Translations under genes and position numbers: made by a program
Shown: piece by piece, positions 1 to 7,024 of the stretch
Position numbering within the stretch: the first letter of the stretch is position 1
How the letters are laid out: every line of letters starts with the position of its first letter
The notes under the pieces: model-generated
Database searches by the model: none
What the model saw: the letters and a program-made list of their open reading frames with translations, nothing else
What the model was told of the DNA's origin: nothing
NCBI GenBank assembly: GCA_905233965.1
Contig: CAJOFG010000048.1
Coordinates: 1 to 8,274, forward strand
Direction: 5' to 3'
Length of the DNA: 8,274 nt
Source: an uncultured Selenomonadaceae bacterium
GTDB lineage: Bacteria; Bacillota; Negativicutes; Selenomonadales; Selenomonadaceae

Positions 1-449
1 TTAATGTTTTTGAAAAATTCTTTCGTGCGGCTCTTTTCGCAAACTTCCACAACGTCACCGACTCTGACCAATGCGGACGGAATGTCCAAGCGTTTGCCGT
101 TTACGGTGATGTGACCGTGAGTGACGAATTGTCTTGCCTGACGGCGTGTATTTGCGAAACCGAGACGGTAGACGACGTTATCAATTCTGCGCTCAAGCAA
201 AATCAAAAGATTTTCGCCGGTGACGCCGGGCATCTTCTTTGCTTTTTCGTAGCAGTTGCGGAATTGACGTTCAAGAACGCCGTAGATAAATTTTGCCTTC
301 TGCTTTTCTTTCAGCTGAAGACCGTATTCACTGACTTTACGCATCGAGCGGTGCGCCTGACGTTTCGACTGACGCGAACGACCGATAACAGCCGGCTCGA
401 TTCCGAGAGCGCGGCAACGTTTTAAAGCCGGTACTCTGTCAATAGCCAT
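1..449 (-). CDS. rpsD: 30S ribosomal protein S4, partial (C-terminus beyond window)
   Basis: S4 is a primary 16S rRNA binder that nucleates assembly of the small-subunit body and lines the mRNA entry path. The ATG is at 449-447, after an AGGAGG at 465-460. Reading was checked codon by codon: 149 residues are present and the frame is still open at position 1, so about 50 C-terminal residues lie outside, judging from the usual length near 200. The segment [20 protein letters not shown] (41-60) and an S4-type RNA-binding domain at about 85-135 ([15 protein letters not shown] onward) are visible. The N-terminus starts [18 protein letters not shown] rather than with a zinc cysteine cluster, the type I associate with Clostridia and Negativicutes. 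The TAA at positions 3-1 is out of frame. The spacer to rpsK is 20 nt. S4 autoregulates its operon in some bacteria; no such site was recognised here. Confidence 0.97.
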   Translation of the reverse strand, partial: MAIDRVPALKRCRALGIEPAVIGRSRQSKRQAHRSMRKVSEYGLQLKEKQKAKFIYGVLERQFRNCYEKAKKMPGVTGENLLILLERRIDNVVYRLGFANTRRQARQFVTHGHITVNGKRLDIPSALVRVGDVVEVCEKSRTKEFFKNI

Positions 450-469
450 ATGTTAAAGCACCTCCTGTA

Positions 470-862
470 TCAGACTCTTCTGCGTTTCGGCGGACGGCAT
501 CCGTTGTGAGGAATGGGAGTAACATCTTTAATCATGTTGACTTCCAAACCGGTTGCCTGCAACGAACGAATTGCCGCTTCACGTCCCGCACCCGGACCTT
601 TGACGAAAACTTCGACCTGTTTCAAGCCGTGTTCCATAGCCGCCTTTGCCGCGACCTCCGCTGCCTGTTGAGCGGCAAACGGAGTGCTTTTGCGCGAGCC
701 GCGAAAACCGAGACCGCCGGCAGAAGCCCATGAAAGTGCATTGCCGCTCTTGTCGGTGATCGTGACGATTGTATTGTTAAACGTGGAGCTGATATGCGCC
801 ACGCCGGATTCGATATTCTTGCGAACTTTTTTCTTTGAACGAACCGTTCTTTTGGTTGCCAC
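470..862 (-). CDS. rpsK: 30S ribosomal protein S11
   Basis: S11 binds 16S rRNA on the platform of the small subunit, near the mRNA exit and the Shine-Dalgarno duplex. The protein has 130 residues, the normal length, and is intact. The family signature is clear: [15 protein letters not shown] at 88-102, then the basic tail [14 protein letters not shown] ending the protein. The start is GTG at 862-860, chosen because AAGGAGG at 877-871 sits 8 nt upstream and the next residues, [11 protein letters not shown], are typical. The stop is TGA at 472-470. It sits between rpsM and rpsD, as in most bacterial alpha-type operons. The 43-nt leader contains a small stem and the GGAAACTTTTT motif described separately. 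Confidence 0.98.
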   Translation of the reverse strand: MATKRTVRSKKKVRKNIESGVAHISSTFNNTIVTITDKSGNALSWASAGGLGFRGSRKSTPFAAQQAAEVAAKAAMEHGLKQVEVFVKGPGAGREAAIRSLQATGLEVNMIKDVTPIPHNGCRPPKRRRV

Positions 863-905
863 CTTTTAAGCCTCCTTAAAAAGTTTCCGAAAAATTTCCG
901 GAGAA

Positions 906-1277
906 CTACTCTTTCTTCTTGCCTTGGACGAGTTTTTTGGGACCCTTGCGAGTCCGTGCGTTGTTTTTGGTGTTTTGTCCGCGTACCGGAAGACCGAGAC
1001 GGTGGCGACGTCCGCGATAGCAGCCAATATCAATGAGTCGCTTGATGTCCATTTGAATGTCGCGGCGAAGGTCACCTTCAACCACGAAATTGTGATCGAT
1101 GGCATCACGAAGTTTAACAACTTCGTCGTCCGTGAGATCTCTTGTCCGCGTATCGGGATTGACTCCGGTCATCTCCAGAATTTTCCGGGACGACGGAAGA
1201 CCGATTCCGAAAATATACGTCAACGCGTATTCAATTCTCTTGTCACGGGGCAAATCTACACCGGCTATACGTGCCAT
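906..1277 (-). CDS. rpsM: 30S ribosomal protein S13
   Basis: S13 sits in the head of the small subunit, forms intersubunit bridges with the large subunit (L5 side), and contacts the P-site tRNA through its basic tail. The protein has 123 residues, the usual size. The helix-two-turn-helix region carries [12 protein letters not shown] near 24-35. The family signature [20 protein letters not shown] lies at 89-108, followed by a very basic tail ending GKKKE. The start is ATG at 1277-1275 with AGGGAGGTG (1294-1286) upstream; the stop is TAG at 908-906. The spacer from rpmJ is 30 nt. The gene is intact and in its expected place between rpmJ and rpsK. Confidence 0.98.
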   Translation of the reverse strand: MARIAGVDLPRDKRIEYALTYIFGIGLPSSRKILEMTGVNPDTRTRDLTDDEVVKLRDAIDHNFVVEGDLRRDIQMDIKRLIDIGCYRGRRHRLGLPVRGQNTKNNARTRKGPKKLVQGKKKE

Positions 1278-1307
1278 AAATTTTTCACCTCCCTAAAAAA
1301 AGTTTCT

Positions 1308-1421
1308 TTATCCCTGACGCTGTTTATGTTTGGGATTTTCACAAATAACCATTACGCGACCTTTGCGTTTGATGATTTTGCATTTGTCGCACAATTTTTT
1401 TACGGACGGTCTGACTTTCAT
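1308..1421 (-). CDS. rpmJ: 50S ribosomal protein L36 (zinc-ribbon form)
   Basis: A 37-codon gene read directly from the sequence. Translation starts [20 protein letters not shown] and ends with [10 protein letters not shown], then TAA at 1310-1308. L36 is the smallest large-subunit protein and binds 23S rRNA near the base of the L7/L12 stalk. The zinc ligands are complete: Cys11, Cys14, Cys27 and His32, spaced C-x2-C-x12-C-x4-H, so this is the zinc-binding (C+) form. The ATG at 1421-1419 follows AAGGAGG at 1437-1431 with a 9-nt gap. It lies between infA and rpsM, the standard position. The 67-nt spacer upstream, the longest in the window, contains a candidate promoter. Confidence 0.96.
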   Translation of the reverse strand: MKVRPSVKKLCDKCKIIKRKGRVMVICENPKHKQRQG

Positions 1422-1448
1422 TTGTACCCGCCTCCTTAACAAGTCGGT

Positions 1449-1477
1449 AATGTAGCACTTTTTTTATTTTATGTCTA
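1449..1477 (-). promoter_or_regulatory. Candidate sigma-70-type promoter for rpmJ-rpsM-rpsK-rpsD
   Basis: In the infA-rpmJ spacer the minus strand reads TAGACA at 1477-1472 (five of six matches to TTGACA), a 17-nt AT-rich spacer, and TACATT at 1454-1449 (four of six to TATAAT) preceded by TGC, giving an extended -10 form. Transcription would start near 1442, leaving a leader of about 20 nt that holds the rpmJ ribosome binding site. A 5-bp inverted repeat, TGTAG (1479-1475) with CTACA (1455-1451), overlaps both boxes and might be an operator or chance. This would let the L36-S13-S11-S4 genes be expressed separately from the spc part. It rests on sequence match only. Confidence 0.45.
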
Positions 1478-1488
1478 CAAAATTTTTT

Positions 1489-1707
1489 TCATTTGAAACG
1501 GTAAGTGATTCGTCCTCTTGACAAATCGTAGGGCGTGAGTTCGATTGTAACTTTGTCGCCGGGCAAAATTCTGATGAAGTTCATTCTGATTTTTCCGGAA
1601 ACGTGAGCCAAAACCGTGTGCCCGTTTTCCAATTCGACTTGGAACATCGCGTTCGGCAGAGCCTCGACCACTTTACCTTCAACTTCTATTACGTCTTGTT
1701 TTGACAT
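1489..1707 (-). CDS. infA: Translation initiation factor IF-1
   Basis: IF1 occupies the A site of the 30S subunit during initiation and works with IF2 and IF3. The protein is 72 residues, exactly the typical length, and is a single S1/OB-fold domain. Visible family features are [20 protein letters not shown] near 8-27, the block [19 protein letters not shown] at about 35-53, and the C-terminus [13 protein letters not shown]. The start is ATG at 1707-1705, preceded by a purine-rich GAGGGA at 1720-1715. The stop is TGA at 1491-1489. It follows adk by only 16 nt. In many Bacillota map lies between these two genes; here it does not. Confidence 0.98.
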   Translation of the reverse strand: MSKQDVIEVEGKVVEALPNAMFQVELENGHTVLAHVSGKIRMNFIRILPGDKVTIELTPYDLSRGRITYRFK

Positions 1708-1723
1708 TATTTTTTCCCTCGAT

Positions 1724-2377
1724 TCATTTTTTCACCGAGGACAAGACGTTTACAAGTTCTTCGGTGACTTTGGCAATGGGTTGTCTGCCGTCAACTTCGG
1801 TATAGATACCGGCTTTTTTGTAATACTCTATCAGCGGGCGCGTGGAATTTTCGTAAGTCGCAAGCCGGGTTTTCATCGTTTCGGCGTTGTCGTCCGCACG
1901 TTGATAAAGTTCGCCGCCGCAGTTGTCGCATTTCGATTCTTCCTTCGACGGGTTGAATTTGACGTGGTAAGTCGCACCGCATTTTTTGCAAATTCTGCGA
2001 CCGACGGCACGTTCGATTAAATCTTCTGCGGGAACGTGAATGTTCAAAACTTTAGTGAGTTTCAAATTCAGTTCGTCGAGAATTTTTTCCAACGCATCCG
2101 CCTGTTCGACCGTACGCGGAAAACCGTCAAGCATGAAACCGTTTTTGCAATCGTCCTTGCCGAGTCTTTCGCGAACAATTCCGATTGTGACTTCGTCGGG
2201 AACGAGTGTGCCGGCTTTCATGCAAGCCTCAGCTTTTTTGCCGAGTTCCGTCCCTTCTTTGACGGCTGCACGGAACATATCGCCGGTTGAAATTTGCGGT
2301 ATGGAAAATTTTTTAACGAGTTCTGCCGCCTGCGTACCTTTTCCGGCACCCGGAGGCCCCATCAGTAAAAGTTGCAT
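1724..2377 (-). CDS. adk: Adenylate kinase (zinc-lid type)
   Basis: Cytoplasmic enzyme converting ATP plus AMP to two ADP, keeping adenine nucleotides in balance. The protein has 217 residues and the layout of the long-form enzyme. The P-loop GPPGAGKGT is at 7-15, the AMP-binding segment TGDMFR at 31-36, GFPRT at 85-89, and the lid at about 127-163. The lid carries Cys130, Cys133, Cys150 and Cys153 (C-x2-C-x16-C-x2-C), the zinc-binding arrangement known from Bacillus and other Gram-positive relatives. The start is ATG at 2377-2375. AGGGGG at 2390-2385 overlaps the end of the secY stop, so translation is probably coupled to secY. The stop is TGA at 1726-1724. The gene is intact. Confidence 0.98.
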   Translation of the reverse strand: MQLLLMGPPGAGKGTQAAELVKKFSIPQISTGDMFRAAVKEGTELGKKAEACMKAGTLVPDEVTIGIVRERLGKDDCKNGFMLDGFPRTVEQADALEKILDELNLKLTKVLNIHVPAEDLIERAVGRRICKKCGATYHVKFNPSKEESKCDNCGGELYQRADDNAETMKTRLATYENSTRPLIEYYKKAGIYTEVDGRQPIAKVTEELVNVLSSVKK

Positions 2378-2389
2378 TTTGTTTCCCCC

Positions 2390-3646
2390 TTATCTCATGA
2401 AGCCTTCATAGTGCCGCATAACGACCATTGCTTCTATCTGTTTCATCGTATGGAGCGCGACGCTTACGACAATTAAAAGTGCCGTGCCGCCGAAGTAAAT
2501 TCCCTGAATATGCGTCAATCCTCCCATCAAAGTCGGGAGAACCGCAATGAACGCAAGGAAGACCGAGCCCGCCAAAGTCAATCTGGTTAAAACGTGATCG
2601 ATATAATCTGCCGTCGGCTGTCCCGGTCTGATGCCGGGAACAAATCCGCCGTACTTTTTCAAATTGTCCGCCATGTCCGGAATTTTTACCGTAACCGCCG
2701 TGTAGAAGTAGGTGAAGAAAATTATCAGCACAACGTAAATTGAAGTTTGCAAAGGCGTTCCCCATTGAAGGTAAGCCGCAACTTTTTGCACTTCCGGAAT
2801 GTCGATGAATTGAACGACGGTTATCGGGAACATCAGCACGGACGAGGCAAAAATTATCGGGATAACGCCGGCCTGGTTGACTTTCAACGGAATGTGGCTG
2901 GAGTGTCCTCCGAATCCCCTTGCTCCGACAACTCTTTTCGCGTAAGTGATCGGCACACGACGATAAGCCGCTTCGACGTAGATGACGAAAACTATCATTG
3001 CCACCGCGATTATCACGAACAACAGGACGCTGAAATAATTTATCGTTCCCGCACGAAGATACTGGTACATCGTTCCGATATTTTTCGGAAGAGCCGCAAC
3101 TATTCCCGCGAAAATTATCAGGGAAATTCCGTTGCCGACACCTTGCGCCGTAATTTGTTCGCCGATCCACATCAGCAAAGTCGTTCCCGCCGTCAAAGTT
3201 ATGGCGATTATCAAAATGTTCACCGGGTTCGGATTCAGAATTGCCGCTTTTAAACCGATTGACATTCCGATTGCCTGGAGGAAGGCAAGGACGACGGTCA
3301 GTTGTCTTGTAACCTTCGTCGTCTTTTTATGCCCTTCCGCGCCTTCCTTCGACCACTGCTCCAAAGTCGGTACGACGACCGTCAGAAGTTGCATGATAAT
3401 CGCCGCGTTGATGTAGGGAGTGATACTCATCGCGAAGATGGAAAATTTACTGAACGCGCCGCCGGAAAACAAGTCCAGCAGTCCGAATAAACTTCCGTTG
3501 TTGAACAGTTGCTCAATCGCGGTGGGATCGACTCCGGGAACCGGTATGTGCGTTCCCATTCGGAAGACGGCGAACATTATCAGAGTAAAAATTACTCTCT
3601 GACGGAGTTCGGGAATTTTGAAAATGTTTGAAAGTGCGGAGAGCAC
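2390..3646 (-). CDS. secY: Preprotein translocase subunit SecY
   Basis: Central channel of the SecYEG translocon in the cytoplasmic membrane, exporting unfolded proteins with SecA and inserting membrane proteins from docked ribosomes. The 418 residues match the family length and show about ten hydrophobic segments, roughly at 17-35, 66-90, 115-133, 143-162, 172-187, 204-226, 258-281, 302-321, 356-375 and 383-401. GGAFSKFSIFAMSITPYINA (62-81) is the conserved region near the plug and second helix. The cytoplasmic loop VPGIRPGQPTADYI has Arg340, corresponding to the SecA/ribosome-contacting arginine of E. coli SecY (Arg357). The start is GTG at 3646-3644, one base after the rplO stop; the ribosome site GAGGTG (3659-3654) lies inside rplO. 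The stop is TAA at 2392-2390. Confidence 0.98.
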   Translation of the reverse strand: MLSALSNIFKIPELRQRVIFTLIMFAVFRMGTHIPVPGVDPTAIEQLFNNGSLFGLLDLFSGGAFSKFSIFAMSITPYINAAIIMQLLTVVVPTLEQWSKEGAEGHKKTTKVTRQLTVVLAFLQAIGMSIGLKAAILNPNPVNILIIAITLTAGTTLLMWIGEQITAQGVGNGISLIIFAGIVAALPKNIGTMYQYLRAGTINYFSVLLFVIIAVAMIVFVIYVEAAYRRVPITYAKRVVGARGFGGHSSHIPLKVNQAGVIPIIFASSVLMFPITVVQFIDIPEVQKVAAYLQWGTPLQTSIYVVLIIFFTYFYTAVTVKIPDMADNLKKYGGFVPGIRPGQPTADYIDHVLTRLTLAGSVFLAFIAVLPTLMGGLTHIQGIYFGGTALLIVVSVALHTMKQIEAMVVMRHYEGFMR

Positions 3647-3647
3647 C

Positions 3648-4088
3648 TCAAATCACCTCAGTTTTGCCGCCGGCCGCTTCGATTTTTTCGACGGCCTTTT
3701 TGGTAAAGCCCTGCGCTCTGACAGTCAATTTCTTTTTGATTTCTCCGTTGCCGAGAATTCTTACGCCGTCGCGAACGTTTTTCAAAATTCCGGTTTCAAC
3801 GAGAGCAACGGCATCAACCGTTTCTCCGTCGTCGAAAACGTTCAAAGTTTCCACGTTGACTTCGGCATATTCTTTAGCCCAAATGTTTGTGAAACCGCGT
3901 TTCGGCAAACGACGGTAAATCGGCATTTGACCGCCTTCAAAGCCCGGACGGACCCCGCCGCCGGAGCGCGCTTTTTGTCCTTTGTGACCGCGACCGGAAG
4001 TTTTGCCGTTTCCGGAACCGATGCCGCGTCCGACGCGATTGGCTTTTTTGCGAGAACCTTCGGCAGGTTTCAGTTCATGCAATTTCAT
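3648..4088 (-). CDS. rplO: 50S ribosomal protein L15
   Basis: L15 is a late-assembling large-subunit protein with a long, glycine- and arginine-rich N-terminal extension that threads into 23S rRNA. The protein is 146 residues, a normal length. The N-terminal [20 protein letters not shown] is standard, followed by the glycine-rich stretch [20 protein letters not shown] (20-39) and [20 protein letters not shown] (43-62). The globular C-terminal half contains [19 protein letters not shown]. The start is ATG at 4088-4086 with a doubled GGAGGAGG at 4103-4096, the second copy 7 nt from the start. The TGA stop at 3650-3648 lies inside the secY initiation region, which suggests coupled translation. 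Confidence 0.98.
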   Translation of the reverse strand: MKLHELKPAEGSRKKANRVGRGIGSGNGKTSGRGHKGQKARSGGGVRPGFEGGQMPIYRRLPKRGFTNIWAKEYAEVNVETLNVFDDGETVDAVALVETGILKNVRDGVRILGNGEIKKKLTVRAQGFTKKAVEKIEAAGGKTEVI

Positions 4089-4105
4089 TTTAAAACCTCC
4101 TCCGA

Positions 4106-4291
4106 TTACTCTTTGACTTCCTCAACTTCAACCAAATGTTTCACTTTGAAAATCTGTCCGCGAATTGTCGGCTCGTCGGGCAGAATCGAAAATGAATTTA
4201 TCTTACGCAGTCCGAGAGAGCGAACTGTCTTTCTCTGAGTTTCGGGACGGCTTATCAGGCTTCTTTTCAAAGTGACTTTCAACTTAGCCAT
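4106..4291 (-). CDS. rpmD: 50S ribosomal protein L30
   Basis: Small large-subunit protein that binds 23S rRNA. At 61 residues it is typical of the short bacterial form. The family pattern is clear: [20 protein letters not shown] at the start, then the ferredoxin-like core and the segment [16 protein letters not shown] near the C-terminus. The ATG is at 4291-4289. The rpsE stop TAA (4306-4304) runs straight into the binding site AAGGAGGG (4305-4298), so ribosomes finishing rpsE end on the rpmD initiation site. The gap to rplO is 17 nt. The gene is intact. L30 is absent in some bacterial lineages, so its presence between rpsE and rplO is mildly informative. Confidence 0.97.
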   Translation of the reverse strand: MAKLKVTLKRSLISRPETQRKTVRSLGLRKINSFSILPDEPTIRGQIFKVKHLVEVEEVKE

Positions 4292-4303
4292 TTAACACCC
4301 TCC

Positions 4304-4822
4304 TTAAACGAAAAGCTCTTTGACCGTTTTGCCGCGAAGCTCCGCGACGACTTCGGCACGTTTCAACATTTTCAATCCGGCAAGCGTCGCACGAACCATG
4401 TTGTTCGGGTTGGACGAGCCGAGAGATTTTGTCAGAATGTCGTGAACGCCGGCAAGCTCGAGTACCGCACGGGCGGGACCGCCCGCGATAACGCCGGTAC
4501 CTTTTGCCGCCGGTTTCAACATGACGCGACCGGCACCGAATACGCCGACAACGCCGTGAGGAATGGAACGATCTTTCAAAGCGACTTCAATCAAATTTTT
4601 CTTCGCATCGTCCACGCCTTTGCGAATCGCTTCGGGAACTTCGGCGGCTTTGCCGAGTCCCACGCCGACTTTGCCGTTCTTGTTGCCGACGACGACAAGC
4701 GCGCTGAAAGAAAATCTGCGACCGCCTTTGACGACTTTTGCGACACGATTTATAAAGACAACTTTCTCCTCAAACTCCGGAGTTTCGTTTTCGTTTCTTT
4801 CGGGTCTTTCATTTCTGGGCAT
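4304..4822 (-). CDS. rpsE: 30S ribosomal protein S5
   Basis: S5 lies at the small-subunit mRNA entry and decoding side and affects fidelity; its N-terminal loop is where spectinomycin-resistance changes arise in other bacteria. The protein has 172 residues, intact. After an acidic, Asn/Glu-rich N-terminus, the loop and start of the dsRNA-binding-like domain read [18 protein letters not shown] (29-46) with [20 protein letters not shown] at 51-70. The C-terminal domain includes [19 protein letters not shown] at 108-126 and the usual [14 protein letters not shown]. The loop residues look wild type. ATG 4822-4820 follows AAGGAGG in an 18-nt spacer after rplR. The stop is TAA at 4306-4304. Confidence 0.98.
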   Translation of the reverse strand: MPRNERPERNENETPEFEEKVVFINRVAKVVKGGRRFSFSALVVVGNKNGKVGVGLGKAAEVPEAIRKGVDDAKKNLIEVALKDRSIPHGVVGVFGAGRVMLKPAAKGTGVIAGGPARAVLELAGVHDILTKSLGSSNPNNMVRATLAGLKMLKRAEVVAELRGKTVKELFV

Positions 4823-4840
4823 TGATTCAACCTCCTTCGT

Positions 4841-5200
4841 TTAAAATTTTAATCCGCCTTCGCGAGCCGCTTCCGCGAGTGCCGCGACGCGACCGTGATA
4901 AATGTAGCCGCCGCGATCGAAAACGACTTCGGTAATTCCTTTTTCCAACGCTTTTTTCGCAATGGCCGCACCGACTTTTTTCGCGCCTTCGACGTTTCCG
5001 CCGCTGCCCTCAAAACCTTTTTCGAGGGAACTTGCGGCGACGAGCGTATGACCTTTTTCATCGTCGATAACTTGCGCGTAAATGTGCGACAAACTGCGGA
5101 ATACATTCAAACGCGGACGTTCGGCAGTGCCGGAAAGGCGATTGCGAACGCGCAAATGTCTTTTGCTCCGCGTCTTCTTTTTATCTGCTTTCAGAAGCAT
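4841..5200 (-). CDS. rplR: 50S ribosomal protein L18
   Basis: L18 binds 5S rRNA and, with L5, anchors the 5S particle to the central protuberance of the large subunit. The protein has 119 residues, normal for the bacterial family. The basic N-terminal tail [21 protein letters not shown], partly disordered until 23S contacts form, leads to [20 protein letters not shown] at 27-46. The conserved C-terminus [20 protein letters not shown] (95-114) followed by GGLKF is intact. The start is ATG at 5200-5198 behind GGAAGGAGAG, slightly off consensus. The spacer from rplF is 37 nt. The stop is TAA at 4843-4841. Confidence 0.97.
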   Translation of the reverse strand: MLLKADKKKTRSKRHLRVRNRLSGTAERPRLNVFRSLSHIYAQVIDDEKGHTLVAASSLEKGFEGSGGNVEGAKKVGAAIAKKALEKGITEVVFDRGGYIYHGRVAALAEAAREGGLKF

Positions 5201-5237
5201 TTATGACTCTCCTTCCGCCAAAAATCATTTGAACGAA

Positions 5238-5786
5238 TTATTTACCCTTCGCTCCCGCTTTGCCTTCCTTACGACGAATATGTTCGCCGGCGTACTTGAT
5301 GCCTTTGCCTTTGTAAGGTTCGGGCTCACGTTTTCCGCGAATGTCCGCCGCGACCGCTCCGACCAATTCCTTGTCGATTCCGTGAACGGTGATCGTGGTT
5401 GCCGTCGGAGCATCGAGGGTGATACCTGCGGGCGGTTCAATGACAACCGGGTGGGAATAACCGAGCGCGAGACTCAAATTTTTTCCCTGCTTTGTCGCAC
5501 GATAGCCGACACCGCTGATTTCAAGATTTTTGGTGAATCCCTGCGTAACGCCGACAACCATGTTGTTAATCAACGTGCGGGACAGTCCGTGCATACTTCT
5601 GTGCACTTTATCGTCTGAGGGACGGGTAACCGTAAGAACGCCGTCCTCCACGGTTATTTTCATATCCTGATGGATCTTCCGGGAGAGTTCACCCTTCGGA
5701 CCTTTTACCTGCACCAAATTATTCTCGTCGATTTTTACGGTTACGCCGGCGGGAATGGTTATCGGTGCCCTTCCGATTCTTGACAT
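5238..5786 (-). CDS. rplF: 50S ribosomal protein L6
   Basis: L6 is a two-domain protein near the sarcin-ricin loop and the factor-binding site of the large subunit. The protein has 182 residues, a few more than the usual 178-179; the excess is a short basic C-terminal tail, KAGAKGK. The start [15 protein letters not shown] is typical. Domain one runs to about residue 80, domain two from [20 protein letters not shown] (91-110), and the signature [20 protein letters not shown] is at 155-174. The start is ATG at 5786-5784. Its AGGAGG is in the loop of a small hairpin, and a larger stem-loop sits just upstream, in the 61-nt spacer after rpsH. The stop is TAA at 5240-5238. Confidence 0.98.
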   Translation of the reverse strand: MSRIGRAPITIPAGVTVKIDENNLVQVKGPKGELSRKIHQDMKITVEDGVLTVTRPSDDKVHRSMHGLSRTLINNMVVGVTQGFTKNLEISGVGYRATKQGKNLSLALGYSHPVVIEPPAGITLDAPTATTITVHGIDKELVGAVAADIRGKREPEPYKGKGIKYAGEHIRRKEGKAGAKGK

Positions 5787-5789
5787 TTA

Positions 5790-5804
5790 TTGCACCTCCT
5801 GCAA
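5790..5804 (-). promoter_or_regulatory. rplF ribosome binding site displayed in a hairpin loop
   Basis: On the minus strand TTGCA (5804-5800) and TGCAA (5794-5790) form a perfect 5-bp stem, and the five loop bases are exactly the Shine-Dalgarno core GGAGG (5799-5795). The stem ends just upstream of the rplF ATG at 5786. Such a shape could present the site to the ribosome or modulate access. The geometry is seen in the sequence; a regulatory role is inference. Confidence 0.4.
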
Positions 5805-5810
5805 CTTGTG

Positions 5811-5849
5811 AAAAGTTACCGAACATAATTTCGTTCGGAAAAAACTTTT
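5811..5849 (-). promoter_or_regulatory. Stem-loop in the rpsH-rplF spacer
   Basis: The minus strand can form a two-part stem: outer AAAAGTT (5849-5843) with AACTTTT (5817-5811), inner CCGAAC (5838-5833) with GTTCGG (5824-5819). An internal loop of four T against one T separates the parts, and the apical loop is 8 nt. It begins on the rpsH stop codon and is not followed by a T run, so it is not a classical terminator. It may stabilise or process the mRNA, or be a protein-binding site. Confidence 0.45.
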
Positions 5850-6246
5850 ACCAAACATGGGCGATAACTTCGCCGCCGAGTCCGACTTTTCTTGCCTCTT
5901 TGTCGCTCATGATTCCTTTTGAAGTGGAAATAATCGCGATGCCGAGTCCGCCCAAAACTCTGGGAAGATCTTTCTTCTTGGAGTAGCGGCGCAAGCCGGG
6001 TTTGGAGATGCGCTGAATGCCGGTTATAACTTTTTCACGTTCCGCTCCGTATTTGAGGAAAACCGTCAAGATACCTTGCTTGTTGTCCTGCGCGAACGTG
6101 TAATCCTTGATGTAACCTTCCTGCTTGAGAACCTCTGCGATGGCAGTTTTGATTTTCGAGCCGGGAATTTCAACTTTGTCGTGTCTGACAGAATTTGCGT
6201 TGCGGATGCGCGTCAACATATCCGCAATGGGATCAGTCATTGCCAT
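5848..6246 (-). CDS. rpsH: 30S ribosomal protein S8
   Basis: S8 binds helix 21 of 16S rRNA early in assembly of the central domain. In E. coli it is also the translational repressor of the spc operon. The protein has 132 residues and is intact, beginning [18 protein letters not shown] and carrying the signature [20 protein letters not shown] at 100-119, with C-terminus GGEVIAHVW. Two Met codons compete: ATG 6246 and ATG 6240. I chose the first because the Bacillus protein also starts Met-x-Met-Thr-Asp and because AAGGAGG (6266-6260) is already 13 nt away, a long gap, and would be 19 nt from the second. An in-frame extension up to 6351 overlaps rpsN and has no family match. The stop is TAA at 5850-5848. 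Confidence 0.97.
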   Translation of the reverse strand: MAMTDPIADMLTRIRNANSVRHDKVEIPGSKIKTAIAEVLKQEGYIKDYTFAQDNKQGILTVFLKYGAEREKVITGIQRISKPGLRRYSKKKDLPRVLGGLGIAIISTSKGIMSDKEARKVGLGGEVIAHVW

Positions 6247-6266
6247 AAGGAATCGATATCCTCCTT
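6247..6266 (-). promoter_or_regulatory. Hairpin pairing the rpsH Shine-Dalgarno with the bases before its start codon
   Basis: AAGGA (6266-6262), the core of the rpsH ribosome binding site, is the exact complement of TCCTT (6251-6247), which abuts the ATG at 6246. The loop is 10 nt. Pairing would hide the site and also explains the unusually long 13-nt distance between site and start. The stem is short (5 bp), so it would be weak alone. Confidence 0.35.
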
Positions 6267-6274
6267 TCGAGTTT

Positions 6275-6460
6275 TTACCAACTGGACTTCGTGATTCCGG
6301 GAATTGCGCCGGCGTAGCTCTGCTCACGGAAGCAGATACGGCACATATCAAATTTTCTCATGTACCCGTGCGGGCGACCGCAAATTTTGCAACGATTGTA
6401 GTTGCGAGTCGAGAATTTGGGAGTCTTGCTCCACTTTTCGATTAAAGCTTTTTTTGCCAT
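6275..6460 (-). CDS. rpsN: 30S ribosomal protein S14, zinc (type Z) form
   Basis: S14 is a late-binding protein of the small-subunit head next to S3 and S10. The 61-residue length and four cysteines identify the short zinc-binding form: Cys24 and Cys27 (CKIC), Cys40 and Cys43 (CRIC). [12 protein letters not shown] at the N-terminus and [13 protein letters not shown] at the C-terminus match the family. The longer zinc-free paralogue is not in this window. The ATG is at 6460-6458. Its binding site is the weakest of the cluster, GGGAAGTG upstream at about 6476-6469, in a 21-nt spacer after rplE. Translation may depend on coupling to L5. The stop is TAA at 6277-6275. Confidence 0.97.
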   Translation of the reverse strand: MAKKALIEKWSKTPKFSTRNYNRCKICGRPHGYMRKFDMCRICFREQSYAGAIPGITKSSW

Positions 6461-6481
6461 TTAATAATCACTTCCCATCGT

Positions 6482-7024
6482 TCAAGCGTTGGCGAAGGGC
6501 ATTCCCATGAGTGACAAAAATTCGAGAGCTTCCTCGTCGGTTTTTGCCGTCGTCACGATGATGATGTCCATGCCGCGAATTTTATCGATTTTGTCGTACT
6601 CAATCTCGGGGAAAATGAGTTGTTCTTTGATACCCATCGCATAATTTCCGCGTCCGTCGAAAGATTTGCGATTGACACCGCGAAAGTCGCGAACACGCGG
6701 GAGAGCGATATTCATAAACTTGTCGAGAAATTCGTACATACGATTTCCGCGCAAAGTAACTTTGCAACCGATCGCCATGCCTTGACGAAGTTTCCAAGCC
6801 GCCAAAGATTTTTTCGCGCGAGTCTGAATCGGTTTCTGTCCGGAAATTGTGGCGAGATCCGTCATTGCGGACTCCAATGCTTTGGGATTTCCGACCGCGT
6901 CACTCAATGCGATGTTGATGACAATTTTTTCAAGTTTAGGAACCTGCATCACGTTTTTGTAGGAAAATTTTTCCGTCAACGCGGCGACAACCTCATTTTT
7001 ATATTTGTCAAAAAGTCTGCTCAC
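6482..7024 (-). CDS. rplE: 50S ribosomal protein L5
   Basis: L5 binds 5S rRNA and contacts S13 and the P-site tRNA across the subunit interface. The protein has 180 residues and is intact. [20 protein letters not shown] (25-44) is the N-terminal RNA-binding segment. Further on come [34 protein letters not shown] and the C-terminal [15 protein letters not shown]. The start is GTG at 7024-7022, six bases after AGGAGG (7036-7031). An ATG two bases earlier (7026-7024) is out of frame and is followed at once by TGA, so it cannot start L5. The stop is TGA at 6484-6482. The gene lies 21 nt after the conserved end of the rplX region. Confidence 0.97.
   Translation of the reverse strand: MSRLFDKYKNEVVAALTEKFSYKNVMQVPKLEKIVINIALSDAVGNPKALESAMTDLATISGQKPIQTRAKKSLAAWKLRQGMAIGCKVTLRGNRMYEFLDKFMNIALPRVRDFRGVNRKSFDGRGNYAMGIKEQLIFPEIEYDKIDKIRGMDIIIVTTAKTDEEALEFLSLMGMPFANA

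Noticed and set aside
1..3. TAA at the left edge as the rpsD stop
   Set aside because: The rpsD frame has its last full codon at 5-3, so this TAA is out of frame, and about 50 residues of S4 are still expected.
924..1439. Long open frames on the plus strand, such as 924-1439, 3618-4238, 5082-5618 and 6620-7180
   Set aside because: Each lies opposite a well-recognised ribosomal protein gene or secY and encodes no recognisable family. They are explained by codon bias on the coding strand.
6247..6351. An N-terminal extension of S8 beginning at 6351
   Set aside because: It overlaps the end of rpsN, has no family match, and the ribosome site AAGGAGG at 6266-6260 lies inside it, so the start at 6246 is better.
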